From Winogradskyella schleiferi (GTDB taxonomy: Bacteria > Bacteroidota > Bacteroidia > Flavobacteriales > Flavobacteriaceae): DNA of 64,000 nucleotides. Numbering within the stretch: position 1 is the stretch's first letter; each line of letters starts with the position of its first letter. Positions 9,060 through 16,345 of this stretch are shown here, piece by piece. The position numbers were made by a program, and so were the translations under genes. The notes under the pieces are model-generated. The model ran no database searches. It had not been told where the DNA came from and saw nothing but the letters and a program-made list of their open reading frames with translations. Location: NCBI RefSeq assembly GCF_013394655.1, contig NZ_CP053351.1, forward strand, positions 1,364,001 through 1,428,000. The letters run 5' to 3'.

Positions 9060-10031
9060 TTAATTTTTCACTAAAGTACTTTTATAATTTCCATCATATA
9101 TTAATCCTGATTTAGCGATTGCAAAGGCCTGTTTTAGCAGCTTATTACAAACGGCAATTAACGCTAGTTTTTTGCTCTTTCCTTTGGCCACAATTCGCTC
9201 GTAAAGATCTCGGCAAGCCTTGTTGTATTTACATGCATTAAAACTGCACATAAACAATAAATTTCTCAGTTTCTGGTTTCCTATTTTACTTATTCTCGGT
9301 CGGCCTTTTACACTACTTCCGCTTTGCCTAATTACTGGAGTCAGACCTGCGTAACTGCACAGCTCACTTGCGCTTGTAAAACGATCAAAACCTCCTGTTA
9401 AAACCACCAACATAATAGCTGTTTTTGGACCAATACCTGGAATGGTCTTTAAACGTGTAAACAGATCCTGATGCGATTGTTTTACTAAAACCAAAAGCAT
9501 TTCCTCTAAGGTTTTTATCTCTTTTGTCAGTTGCCTTAAGCTACGTTTTAAAGACGTTACAACAATCTTACTTGGATTGCCCAAAACAGCTTCACCGTGT
9601 ATTTTGTTTTTTAGCATAGTACTTTGTTTTGTATACACAGAAAGGGTTCTGACGATTTGGAGGCATTCTATTTCTTCCTTAGAATTACCTATCCATAGCT
9701 TTAATTCTACTTGCTCAGCATAAGCACATATAAGTTTGGAATCGCTCTTATCGGTCTTTACTTTTGATAGTCCCATTTGTATGAAACGTTTCACTGACAA
9801 TGGATTTTCCACCGATACTTTTATACCAGATTCCAGTAAATGATAAGCCAACTGATAATGGTAATAACCTGTGGCTTCCATGACGCAATGACTCTTATTA
9901 TTTAAAAGTTTCGTAAACTTTTTAAAGCCAAATTCATTGTTTTTAAACTGATAATAATTACCATCAGAATCGGTGACATCGAAAACTAAATGACTAATGT
10001 CAATTCCAAAATATTTAATATCTTTATTCAT
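9060..10031 (-). CDS. IS110-family transposase (DEDD recombinase)
   Basis: An intact 323-residue transposase. The N-terminal RuvC-like domain carries D11, E52, D94 and D97. A central helical linker follows (~125-190). The C-terminal Transposase_20 domain has a helix-hairpin-helix (TIPGIGPKTA, ~197-205) and the serine motif SGSSVKGRPRISKIGN beginning at S237, where family members place the catalytic serine. The length is typical for the family. The non-coding stretch is on its 5' side, as in the IS110 subgroup rather than IS1111. It is apparently functional: no frameshift or missing catalytic residue. Confidence 0.96.
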   Translation of the reverse strand: MNKDIKYFGIDISHLVFDVTDSDGNYYQFKNNEFGFKKFTKLLNNKSHCVMEATGYYHYQLAYHLLESGIKVSVENPLSVKRFIQMGLSKVKTDKSDSKLICAYAEQVELKLWIGNSKEEIECLQIVRTLSVYTKQSTMLKNKIHGEAVLGNPSKIVVTSLKRSLRQLTKEIKTLEEMLLVLVKQSHQDLFTRLKTIPGIGPKTAIMLVVLTGGFDRFTSASELCSYAGLTPVIRQSGSSVKGRPRISKIGNQKLRNLLFMCSFNACKYNKACRDLYERIVAKGKSKKLALIAVCNKLLKQAFAIAKSGLIYDGNYKSTLVKN

Positions 10032-10045
10032 AAGAAAATGTTTTT

Positions 10046-10235
10046 TTTGAAAGGACGATCTACGCGAGTTTCAACGACTTAAAATCGAGGTCTAAAAGCC
10101 TTATACCTGCCCGTCCGTTCAGGCGGGGAACTGTACGAAATCTGTGTAGAAAAGAGAGGGGATTTTCAATGTTGACGAGATCTAAAGTCTCTGCGTATAT
10201 ATTAACCTTATTCCTCTCTTTTGTCTTTTCTGATT
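10046..10235 (-). ncRNA. candidate bridge RNA of IS110 copy 2
   Basis: This is upstream of the intact transposase, on the same strand. In RNA order, hairpin 1 is closed by 10213-10222/10150-10159 (10 bp), with inner stem 10087-type pairs at 10177-10181/10187-10191. Hairpin 2 is closed by GTAGA 10146-10150/TCTAC 10059-10063. Loop segments resemble IS621-type guides: 10194-10201 shares six to eight bases with the flank starting 10269; 10070-10074 encodes CAACA as in the other flank (9023-9027); 10130-10134 matches the element end at 9032-9036; 10067-10071 encodes AAACT as at 10259-10263. Compared with copy 1 it carries an extra palindrome at 10106-10127. No promoter or exact ends are assigned. 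Confidence 0.62.
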
Positions 10236-10267
10236 TATGCTCTAATTTAATGAATTGTAAACTTAAG

Positions 10268-10402
10268 CCGTATAAAATTAATGGCTAATAGCTTACTTAC
10301 GAATCCCGATAGTTATCGGGACTCACGGACTTTCTATCTGTGATTTATTTGCTAACTTTAGTGCTTAAACACGCAACGAAATCATTCACAAGCACGTTAG
10401 CA
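10268..10402. repeat. dispersed palindromic repeat R2, interrupted by IS110 copy 2
   Basis: Same family as R1: CCGTATAAAATTAATGGCT at the left, an internal hairpin CCCGATA/TATCGGG (10305-10311 and 10314-10320), GCTTAAACACGCAAC, and CACGTTAGCA at the right. The missing left end, AAAGCACAACAA, is found across the IS at 9017-9028. The central palindrome differs completely from that of R1, so the flanks are conserved while the middle is variable. Confidence 0.65.
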
Positions 10403-10420
10403 TCAATAAAATCATCAACA

Positions 10421-11746
10421 ATGAAATATTATATTTTAACCATATTTATTCTACTTAGCATTTTTAGTTGCAATCAAAAAAATGGTGAACAAGACATTGA
10501 TGACGCAGCGTTTTATATGCCAGCTGAATGGGAAACTCACGATGCTATTTGGCTAGGCTGGAGAGAAAGAAAAAAAACACAATTTCATCAGGGAATAGCT
10601 GAGTTAATAAAGACGCTTACACCTACAGTAAAAGTCAAAGTTGCTGTATCATCAGATAGCCTGTTACAGGTAGCAAAGAAATACCTGAGTCATCAAAAGG
10701 CAGACAGTACCAGAATAGAATTTTATGTCATACCAGGCGATCAATATTGGATTCGTGACTATGGTGCGGCATTTTTAGTCAATAAAAAAGGTGAATTAGG
10801 CGTTGCAGATTTTGGCTTTGATCAATATGGCCTTCCCGAATTTTTACGATTAATGCATAAGGGTAATGTCGATAGCATTCGTAAATACTCAGAACTTTGG
10901 ATTAACCCTGAAACAGCTAAGGTTGGCAGTCTAATGGCAAAAGTTGAAAATGCTGTTATAAAAAAAACGAGTATTGTACATGAAGGAGGCAATATCGAAG
11001 TGAATGGGAAAGGAACACTCATTATATGTGAAAGTGCTGTAATTAATAGAAATCCCAATCGTACTAAAGAAGAAATTGAAAAAGAGTTTGAAAGGGTTCT
11101 TGGAGTCTCTAACATCATTTGGCTCAAACAAAGCTTGGCAGATGATCCAAATGGGTTTTATAGAAGAATTGCTGACAATTATGTCGGTGGAGGTGTGCAA
11201 CATTCAGACGAATTCGTACGATTTTCGGATCCGAACACGATTTTATTGGCTTGGGTTGACGAGGATGAAAAGGATTTGAACCCTATAAATAAAATAAACT
11301 ATGAAAGAATGAGTGAGAATCTTAGGATTCTTGAACGTTCTACCGATCAGGATGGCAAGCCATTTACCATTGTAAAGATTCCATTACCAGAACTTATTAC
11401 TAAGAAAATTATAGCTACAGAAGATATAGACTTTTCTGAGAATTCACTTGACTTATCTCCTAGGTGGTTTATTCCGTCTGAAAGACCGCAAGAGGGAGAC
11501 ACATTATTGAGAATACCTGCAGCAAGTTATATGAACTATCTGGTCACTAATGGCTTGGTAATTCTACCAACTTATACTAAAATGGGCACTTCTAAAAAAA
11601 GAGAGAAAGAAGTCGAGCAGATATTTAAAAAGCAATTCCCTGATAGAAAAATCGTATTTCTTGACTTCATGCCTCAGAATTGGGACGGAGGTGGAATACA
11701 TTGCTCAACGCAACAACAGCCAAAAACTGATGCTAACAAAAAATAA
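10421..11746 (+). CDS. agmatine deiminase / peptidylarginine deiminase-family lipoprotein
   Basis: A 441-residue protein from the ATG at 10421, chosen because it gives a signal peptide with lipobox SIFSC. It belongs to the guanidine-modifying Porphyromonas-type PAD/agmatine deiminase family. Seen motifs: WIRDYGAAF, HEGGNIEVNGKG, GGGVQHSDEF (catalytic H-x-D), and the C-terminal WDGGGIHCSTQQ with the nucleophilic Cys. The probable reaction is deimination of agmatine or a related guanidine, here apparently anchored in the envelope, which is unusual for agmatine deiminases. It lies alone between two dispersed repeats, which suggests an accessory gene. Confidence 0.9.
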   Translation: MKYYILTIFILLSIFSCNQKNGEQDIDDAAFYMPAEWETHDAIWLGWRERKKTQFHQGIAELIKTLTPTVKVKVAVSSDSLLQVAKKYLSHQKADSTRIEFYVIPGDQYWIRDYGAAFLVNKKGELGVADFGFDQYGLPEFLRLMHKGNVDSIRKYSELWINPETAKVGSLMAKVENAVIKKTSIVHEGGNIEVNGKGTLIICESAVINRNPNRTKEEIEKEFERVLGVSNIIWLKQSLADDPNGFYRRIADNYVGGGVQHSDEFVRFSDPNTILLAWVDEDEKDLNPINKINYERMSENLRILERSTDQDGKPFTIVKIPLPELITKKIIATEDIDFSENSLDLSPRWFIPSERPQEGDTLLRIPAASYMNYLVTNGLVILPTYTKMGTSKKREKEVEQIFKKQFPDRKIVFLDFMPQNWDGGGIHCSTQQQPKTDANKK

Positions 11747-11771
11747 ACGCCATTAAAATGGACGTTTATTT
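11741..11771 (+). terminator. hairpin at end of deiminase gene
   Basis: AAATAAACG (11741-11749) pairs with CGTTTATTT (11763-11771), with CC/GG extending the stem. It overlaps the deiminase stop codon and ends in a short T-rich stretch. It is plausible as an intrinsic terminator but has a weak U-tract. Confidence 0.5.
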
Positions 11772-11828
11772 AGGCCGTTGGCTACAATAGAAAAGAAGTT
11801 AGTAAACATTAGAAATTGAGAAGCACTT

Positions 11829-13055
11829 ATGTCAACTTATGATAAAAACAAATCTAGATTCTTTCAAAGAATGGTTGAAATTGGCGCTTACTATGACGCT
11901 TCAATCACTGAAATCAGATATTTTCGTGTAACGAATATTGCATCCGTTTTAGGAGTAATTTATAATGTAGCTTGGATGTTAGTTGCATTGTTTCTCACAG
12001 ACGCATTAGTGATTTACGGGAGCAATACTTTCTTGGGATTGATGTTTCTAATAGCGTTAATATTCAACAGGAAAGGGTGGCGAGTCTTGGCTTCCGTATG
12101 GCTTATTCTAGCATCTTATATGTCTGTTCTCTTGTTTCTTTATTTGTTGGGCTATTCTTCAGGGGTTGCAGTTGTTTGTTTCCTAATTATTATCCTACCA
12201 TACATGACTTTTCCCAGAAAGGCAAGGAACATAGCCCATGTCTTTAGTATTCTAGCTTGCCTGACTTTGATTGTTACTGTAATATTTCAATCAAATATAA
12301 AAGCTCATTTTAGCGGATTAGATCCCTACATATCACAAATAGTTAATATCAGCATTACTGGATTTATTTGCCTCATACTCATAGCAAGTATGTCTATTCT
12401 AATTGATAAATCAGAAGAATCTTTAATGGTTGAACAGAAAAAATCAGATGATCTTCTGCACAATATTCTACCAGCAAAGATAGTCAGGGACTTAAAAGAA
12501 AGCGGTAAGACAATTCCTGAAAGGCATAAGAATGTCACTATTTTATTCACTGATTTTGAAGGATTTACAGGGCTTGTGGCATCTATATCAGCAATCACTT
12601 TGGTCAATGAACTCAATGACATTTTTGGTCGATTCGATGAAATAATGGAAGAAACGGAAGTTGAAAAGATTGAAACGATTGGTGATGCATATATGGCAGC
12701 ATGTGGCCTTGAAAAAGAAATGACAAATCATGCTGCTAATTGCATTAGAGCAGCACAAATGATGCAATCCTACCTTGAGGAGCGAAATAAAAGCTATGAC
12801 ATAAAATGGAGAATGAGGATTGGAATACATTCAGGAACTGTAGTAGCAGGTGTTGTAGGCAAAAAGAAGTTTGCATACGACCTTTTTGGTGACACTATAA
12901 ATACCGCCAGCAGAATAGAATCCGCTGGTGAAGTAGGTAAAATCAATATATCTTCATCTACCTATAAACTGATTAAAAATGAATTTGCATGCTTTTCTCG
13001 AGGAAAGATCCATGCAAAGGGAAAAGGAGAATTGGAAATGTATTTTGTGAATTAA
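11829..13055 (+). CDS. membrane-bound class III nucleotide cyclase
   Basis: A 408-residue protein with about six transmembrane helices between residues 35 and 195, a LLHNILP linker at ~209-215, then a class III cyclase catalytic domain. Metal-binding D242 (FTDFEGF) and D286 (TIGDAYM) are present, with N358 and R362 in DTINTASRIES for transition-state binding. The purine-selecting positions are mixed: E282, as in guanylate cyclases, and D351, as in adenylate cyclases. It makes cAMP or cGMP; which one cannot be told. A stand-alone gene flanked by repeat-rich intergenic DNA. Confidence 0.92.
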   Translation: MSTYDKNKSRFFQRMVEIGAYYDASITEIRYFRVTNIASVLGVIYNVAWMLVALFLTDALVIYGSNTFLGLMFLIALIFNRKGWRVLASVWLILASYMSVLLFLYLLGYSSGVAVVCFLIIILPYMTFPRKARNIAHVFSILACLTLIVTVIFQSNIKAHFSGLDPYISQIVNISITGFICLILIASMSILIDKSEESLMVEQKKSDDLLHNILPAKIVRDLKESGKTIPERHKNVTILFTDFEGFTGLVASISAITLVNELNDIFGRFDEIMEETEVEKIETIGDAYMAACGLEKEMTNHAANCIRAAQMMQSYLEERNKSYDIKWRMRIGIHSGTVVAGVVGKKKFAYDLFGDTINTASRIESAGEVGKINISSSTYKLIKNEFACFSRGKIHAKGKGELEMYFVN

Positions 13056-13059
13056 ATTT

Positions 13060-13185
13060 TAGCTAATAAAATGTATAACTAATTGCTAGTGATAGATTAC
13101 TCAGAAAATCCTACGGATGTTCCTCTGGTTCGTTTTCTATTTACTAACTTAGTGCTAGCCAACACAACTAGCCATAACACGCAAC
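13060..13185. repeat. dispersed palindromic repeat R3 (diverged)
   Basis: A diverged member of the family: ATGTATAACTAATTGCTAGT at the left, AGAAAATCC and TTTTCT as central inverted parts, TTACTAACTTAGTGCT, then a right end ending in AACACGCAAC. It fills the space immediately after the cyclase gene. It is less similar at the ends than R1, R2 and R4, so its boundaries are approximate. Confidence 0.5.
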
Positions 13186-13187
13186 TT

Positions 13188-13264
13188 TATAGAAAGAGAG
13201 GACTCGTACGTGTAAGGGATCGCTAATCTAAAACACGTGATAGTTCTCCTCTTTTTCTTTATAA
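13188..13264 (+). other. large imperfect hairpin of unknown role upstream of the beta-lactamase-like gene
   Basis: An outer stem includes AGAGGA 13197-13202 with TCCTCT 13247-13252, with flanking TATAGAAAG against CTTTATA. An inner stem ACGTGT 13208-13213 pairs with ACACGT 13233-13238. It is about 75 nt in all and lies about 160 bp before the start codon of the next gene. It could be a 5' leader structure or the relic of a mobile-element end. Nothing in the sequence decides. Confidence 0.45.
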
Positions 13265-13361
13265 ATATATTATTACAAACTAAAGGAACACGTTGGCAGC
13301 AATTTGAATAAAAGCTGTAACATAATAGAAAACTGACAGACTTATTCATCAATTAATCAAA

Positions 13362-13410
13362 CAGTCAATCAGTCAATCAGTCAATCAGTCAATCAGTCAA
13401 TCAATCAATC
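13362..13410. repeat. tandem octamer repeat (CAGTCAAT x5) before a start codon
   Basis: Five perfect copies of CAGTCAAT occupy 13362-13401, followed by CAATCAATC to 13410 and an A-rich stretch. The ATG of the beta-lactamase-like gene is at 13425, so the tract sits where a promoter spacer or ribosome-binding region would be. Such tracts change copy number by slippage. An effect on expression here is inference. Confidence 0.85.
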
Positions 13411-13424
13411 AAAAAAATCAAAAA

Positions 13425-14900
13425 ATGAATTCATCTATTAAAGAACTAATTTTCGTTTTCTTAACCTTTTTAACATTAAGCTCTTTCTCACAAAACACAC
13501 ATAAAGCGCTCTTCAATAAAATTGACACTTATTTGGAATCGAGCGTAACAAATGGCTTTTCTGGAGTTGTTTTAGTCTCTAAAAAAGGTGAAATTATTTT
13601 ATCCAAAGGATATGGATGGGCAGATAGGGAAAATAAAATTCCCAACTCACCATCAACAGTTTTTAATATTGGTTCTGTAACTAAACAATTTACAGCATCG
13701 GCTATTTTAAAACTTGTAGAACAAGGAAAAATTAAAACATCAGATAAAATAAGTTCATATATTACCCAGACACCTATTGATAAAAGGGATATAACTATTC
13801 ATCAATTATTAACTCACACATCAGGTATTTCTAATAGAACTGGTGGTTTTAGATATAATGAGGCAAGTAAACAACAGTTTCTAAAAGAATTCTTTGAATC
13901 AGAATTACAATCTAAACCAGGCGAAAAGTACCAATATGCAAATGCCAACTACATTATGTTAACGGTTATATTGGAGTCCGTTTCAGGGCAAACGTATAGT
14001 TCTTTTCTAAATGACTATTTGTTTGAACCTTCTCAAATGAAAAGCACAGGATATAAAAGCATCAACTTTAGTACAGAACGACTAGCACATGGCTACTACT
14101 ATAATAGAAATGATGAGCAATGGGAAGATTGGGGCACAACCCAACAGCACCTTCCTTTCAATGACAAACATTGGTATAGTATAGGTAAGGGAGACATTCA
14201 TTCCACCATTGAAGATTTATATAAATGGCATTTAGCTTTAAAAAACAAGGTTGTTTTAACATCAAAAACTAAAGAAATCCAAGAAACACCGTATGTAGCC
14301 GAAAATGATAAAATGACTTCGTACTATGGTTATGGTTGGGCAATATCTCAAAGTAATAGAGACACGAAAATCGTTGCTCATAATGGTAGTAATGGATTGT
14401 ATTTTGCAGATTTTGTTAGATTTTTGGATGATGATGTAGTTGTTATATACATAACAAATGCATTTTTAGGTGGTGAATCAGAAAACGTTGCCCGAGAAAT
14501 AGGTAAAATGATTTTTGATTCAAATTATACCACAACACCAATTTCCAAGAACATTTATGAATTAATTCATGAATTTATGAAAACGAATCCATCTGTAAAT
14601 GCAGAAAAATTACCAGATTTTTTAAAGAAAGAACTTAATAATGAATTTAACGACCATGCAATACTAAATCAACTAGGATATAGCAGATTGAAAAAAGAGG
14701 AAAAACCTGCTTGGGCGTTGGAACTATTTAAGCTTAATGCGAAATTATTCCCTGAAGATGGCAATTTATGGGATTCACTTGGTGAAGCTTACTTAAAATA
14801 TAATATGAACGATAAAGCCATCAAAAGCTATACAAAAGCAGTAGAGTTAGGTAATGAAAGTTCAAGGAAAGTATTGAATGAATTGTTGAAAAAAGAATAG
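13425..14900 (+). CDS. serine beta-lactamase-like hydrolase with C-terminal TPR
   Basis: A 491-residue exported protein with signal peptide (cleavage near FSQ). The class C beta-lactamase/esterase fold has SxxK at S84-V-T-K87, YAN at Y171-A172-N173 and HNG at H319-N320-G321. Residues ~400-491 form TPR-like helices (LGYSRLKKEEKPAWALELF, NLWDSLGEAYLKYNMNDKAI). Members of this family include peptidases, esterases and D-amino acid hydrolases, so a resistance function should not be assumed. It sits between repeats R3 and R4 with a tandem octamer just upstream. Confidence 0.9.
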   Translation: MNSSIKELIFVFLTFLTLSSFSQNTHKALFNKIDTYLESSVTNGFSGVVLVSKKGEIILSKGYGWADRENKIPNSPSTVFNIGSVTKQFTASAILKLVEQGKIKTSDKISSYITQTPIDKRDITIHQLLTHTSGISNRTGGFRYNEASKQQFLKEFFESELQSKPGEKYQYANANYIMLTVILESVSGQTYSSFLNDYLFEPSQMKSTGYKSINFSTERLAHGYYYNRNDEQWEDWGTTQQHLPFNDKHWYSIGKGDIHSTIEDLYKWHLALKNKVVLTSKTKEIQETPYVAENDKMTSYYGYGWAISQSNRDTKIVAHNGSNGLYFADFVRFLDDDVVVIYITNAFLGGESENVAREIGKMIFDSNYTTTPISKNIYELIHEFMKTNPSVNAEKLPDFLKKELNNEFNDHAILNQLGYSRLKKEEKPAWALELFKLNAKLFPEDGNLWDSLGEAYLKYNMNDKAIKSYTKAVELGNESSRKVLNELLKKE

Positions 14901-14910
14901 ACAAAAAAAC

Positions 14911-15047
14911 TGTTGCCAGCACCGTGTATAATTGATTGCTTTGGCAAGTACCTACTTGGAAAAATCCTCTAGAATTTTCTCGCGTTCGTTTTTGTTTACT
15001 AAATTAGTTGCTTAAACACGAAACTAACCATACACAACCGTTGTACG
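14911..15047. repeat. dispersed palindromic repeat R4
   Basis: A clear family member: left end TGTTGCCAGCACCGTGTATA, then ATTGATTGCT, central AAAAT/AATTTT inverted parts, TTTACTAAATTAGTTGCTTA, ACACGAAAC, and right end CCATACACAACCGTTGTACG. Left GTGTATA pairs with right TACACA. It has no IS insertion, so it shows what an intact copy looks like (about 137 bp). Confidence 0.6.
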
Positions 15048-15085
15048 TAATGTTGACCCGTCCTGAATAAAGGCTATATAAATTT
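15038..15085. repeat. direct repeat A flanking the T9SS propeller gene
   Basis: About 48 bp, shared with 16271-16318 with about five mismatches and one indel; the common core is TACGTAATG followed by CCCGTCC, GAATAAAGGCTA and ATAA. It begins within the right end of R4. The two copies bracket the 15146-16237 gene as a unit. The string resembles the terminal sequence of an insertion element, but no transposase is present. Confidence 0.7.
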
Positions 15086-15145
15086 AAACATTAGGTATTG
15101 AAATAAATTTTATAAACCATTAATATTGAACTTAAAAATTAAATT

Positions 15146-16237
15146 ATGAAAACAAGATTACTTTTTACATTATTAATTACGTCTTTTTATTTACAAGCCC
15201 AAGTATCTGACTTTGTTACTGGTCTTACCAATGAACCTAGTAGGCTAATTATTGATAACAATATTATTTATGTGATAGGTGTTGCTACACCAACAGAGAT
15301 ATTAGAAATTGATTTAACAGATTCGAACCCAAGTAGTAACGTGACTTTTACAACAGCAAATGGATTTGGAATTGGTGGTATATTCAAAGAAGGCGACATT
15401 ATTTACATATCTAGATATGATGAAAATACAGGTGAAAGTTCTTTGATTAGTTTTAACGTAAATACGCCGAGTTCCTTAACGCTAATATCTTCAGGTTTTG
15501 GTTACATAGCAACAATTGCTAAGTTTAATGATGAGCTTTATTTTACAGATGAAGATTTATCCGGTGGTGGAATAGCACTTAAAAAAATAGATGTCACAAT
15601 GACAAATCCACCTGTTGATACAGTTGTAACTGGTCTTACAAATCCACAAGACATGGAATTTAATGGAGATGTTTTATATATTGGAGATAGAGACGCTGGC
15701 GGTGGAATTGGAATTATTTATTCTATTGATATTACATTATCTATGCCAGTGCTAAATTCATTTATAACAAATGCAAACGTTAGAGGTGTTTATGTTTATA
15801 ATGACTTCTTATATTTTTCTGACGGTGGCTTGATTAAAAAAGCACCTTTTTTAAATCCATCTAATATAACAACCGAGGCTTTTGATAATGATGCAAATCC
15901 TGAATTTTTAAGAGACGTTGTGATTTCAGGCACAAATTTGTACATGCCTCAAGAAGATAGCGGAAAAATTGTAACAAAAGAAGATTTGACCCTATCTGTA
16001 AATGACTTTAACAATCAGTTCTCAAATTTATCAATTTACAATAATCAAAATGAGTTGCAAATTAACGGTTTAACTAATGAAAAATATAGTGTTAAAATTT
16101 TTAATTTAACTGGCTCAAAGGTTTTAGAAAGAATGTCTAATTCAAATAATAATAATTCGATTAATATAAGCAACCTAACAAACGGAATATATTTATTGAA
16201 TATCAATAATGTACAAACTTTTAAATTTGTAAAATAA
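15146..16237 (+). CDS. secreted beta-propeller-like protein with T9SS sorting domain
   Basis: A 363-residue protein with a signal peptide ending LQAQ. Repeated ~45-residue units with LTNPQDMEFNGDVLYIGDR-like pattern suggest a beta-propeller, related in style to NHL/YWTD-type repeats. The C-terminal ~75 residues form a type A T9SS sorting domain (INGLTNEKYSVKIFNLTGSK ... GIYLLNINN). It is exported across the outer membrane by T9SS. Ligand unknown. It sits between direct repeats A and B as a cassette-like unit. Confidence 0.82.
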   Translation: MKTRLLFTLLITSFYLQAQVSDFVTGLTNEPSRLIIDNNIIYVIGVATPTEILEIDLTDSNPSSNVTFTTANGFGIGGIFKEGDIIYISRYDENTGESSLISFNVNTPSSLTLISSGFGYIATIAKFNDELYFTDEDLSGGGIALKKIDVTMTNPPVDTVVTGLTNPQDMEFNGDVLYIGDRDAGGGIGIIYSIDITLSMPVLNSFITNANVRGVYVYNDFLYFSDGGLIKKAPFLNPSNITTEAFDNDANPEFLRDVVISGTNLYMPQEDSGKIVTKEDLTLSVNDFNNQFSNLSIYNNQNELQINGLTNEKYSVKIFNLTGSKVLERMSNSNNNNSINISNLTNGIYLLNINNVQTFKFVK

Positions 16238-16270
16238 CGAAATGCCAACAATGACCATAAGTAGGTGAGA

Positions 16271-16318
16271 CCGTTCTACGTAATGCTGCCCCGTCCCGAA
16301 TAAAGGCTACATAATTTA
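16271..16318. repeat. direct repeat B flanking the T9SS propeller gene
   Basis: The counterpart of 15038-15085, beginning CCGTTCTACGTAATG and including CCCGAATAAAGGCTACATAA. The bases just before it (GCCAACAATGACCATAAG, ~16243-16260) look like a strongly shortened version of the dispersed repeat ends, lacking the middle. Confidence 0.65.
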
Positions 16319-16345
16319 ACACAATCTTATTAAAAACACAATCTT

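Larger units (their letters stand above)
9029..10267 (-). mobile_element. IS110-family element, copy 2 (complete)
   Basis: About 1.24 kb with no terminal inverted repeats, as usual for IS110. The ends are inferred. The left flank AAAGCACAACAA before AG (9029-9030) and the right flank CCGTATAAAATT after AG (10266-10267) join into one continuous copy of the dispersed repeat if one AG (CT on the transposase strand) is counted once. The CDS occupies 9060-10031, leaving about 30 bp at the transposase 3' side and 236 bp at the 5' side. That larger non-coding end is where IS110-group elements encode their guide RNA. Confidence 0.85.

Noticed and set aside
13362..13410. CRISPR array
   Set aside because: It is a pure tandem octamer without spacers, and no cas genes are present.
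13425..14900. Antibiotic-resistance beta-lactamase
   Set aside because: SxxK/YAN/HNG motifs are shared by peptidases and esterases, and the C-terminal TPR region is not typical of resistance enzymes.
10268..16318. Integron gene-cassette array with attC sites
   Set aside because: The repeats have inverted ends and flank single genes, but their ends do not fit RYYYAAC/GTTRRRY, and no tyrosine integrase is in the window.
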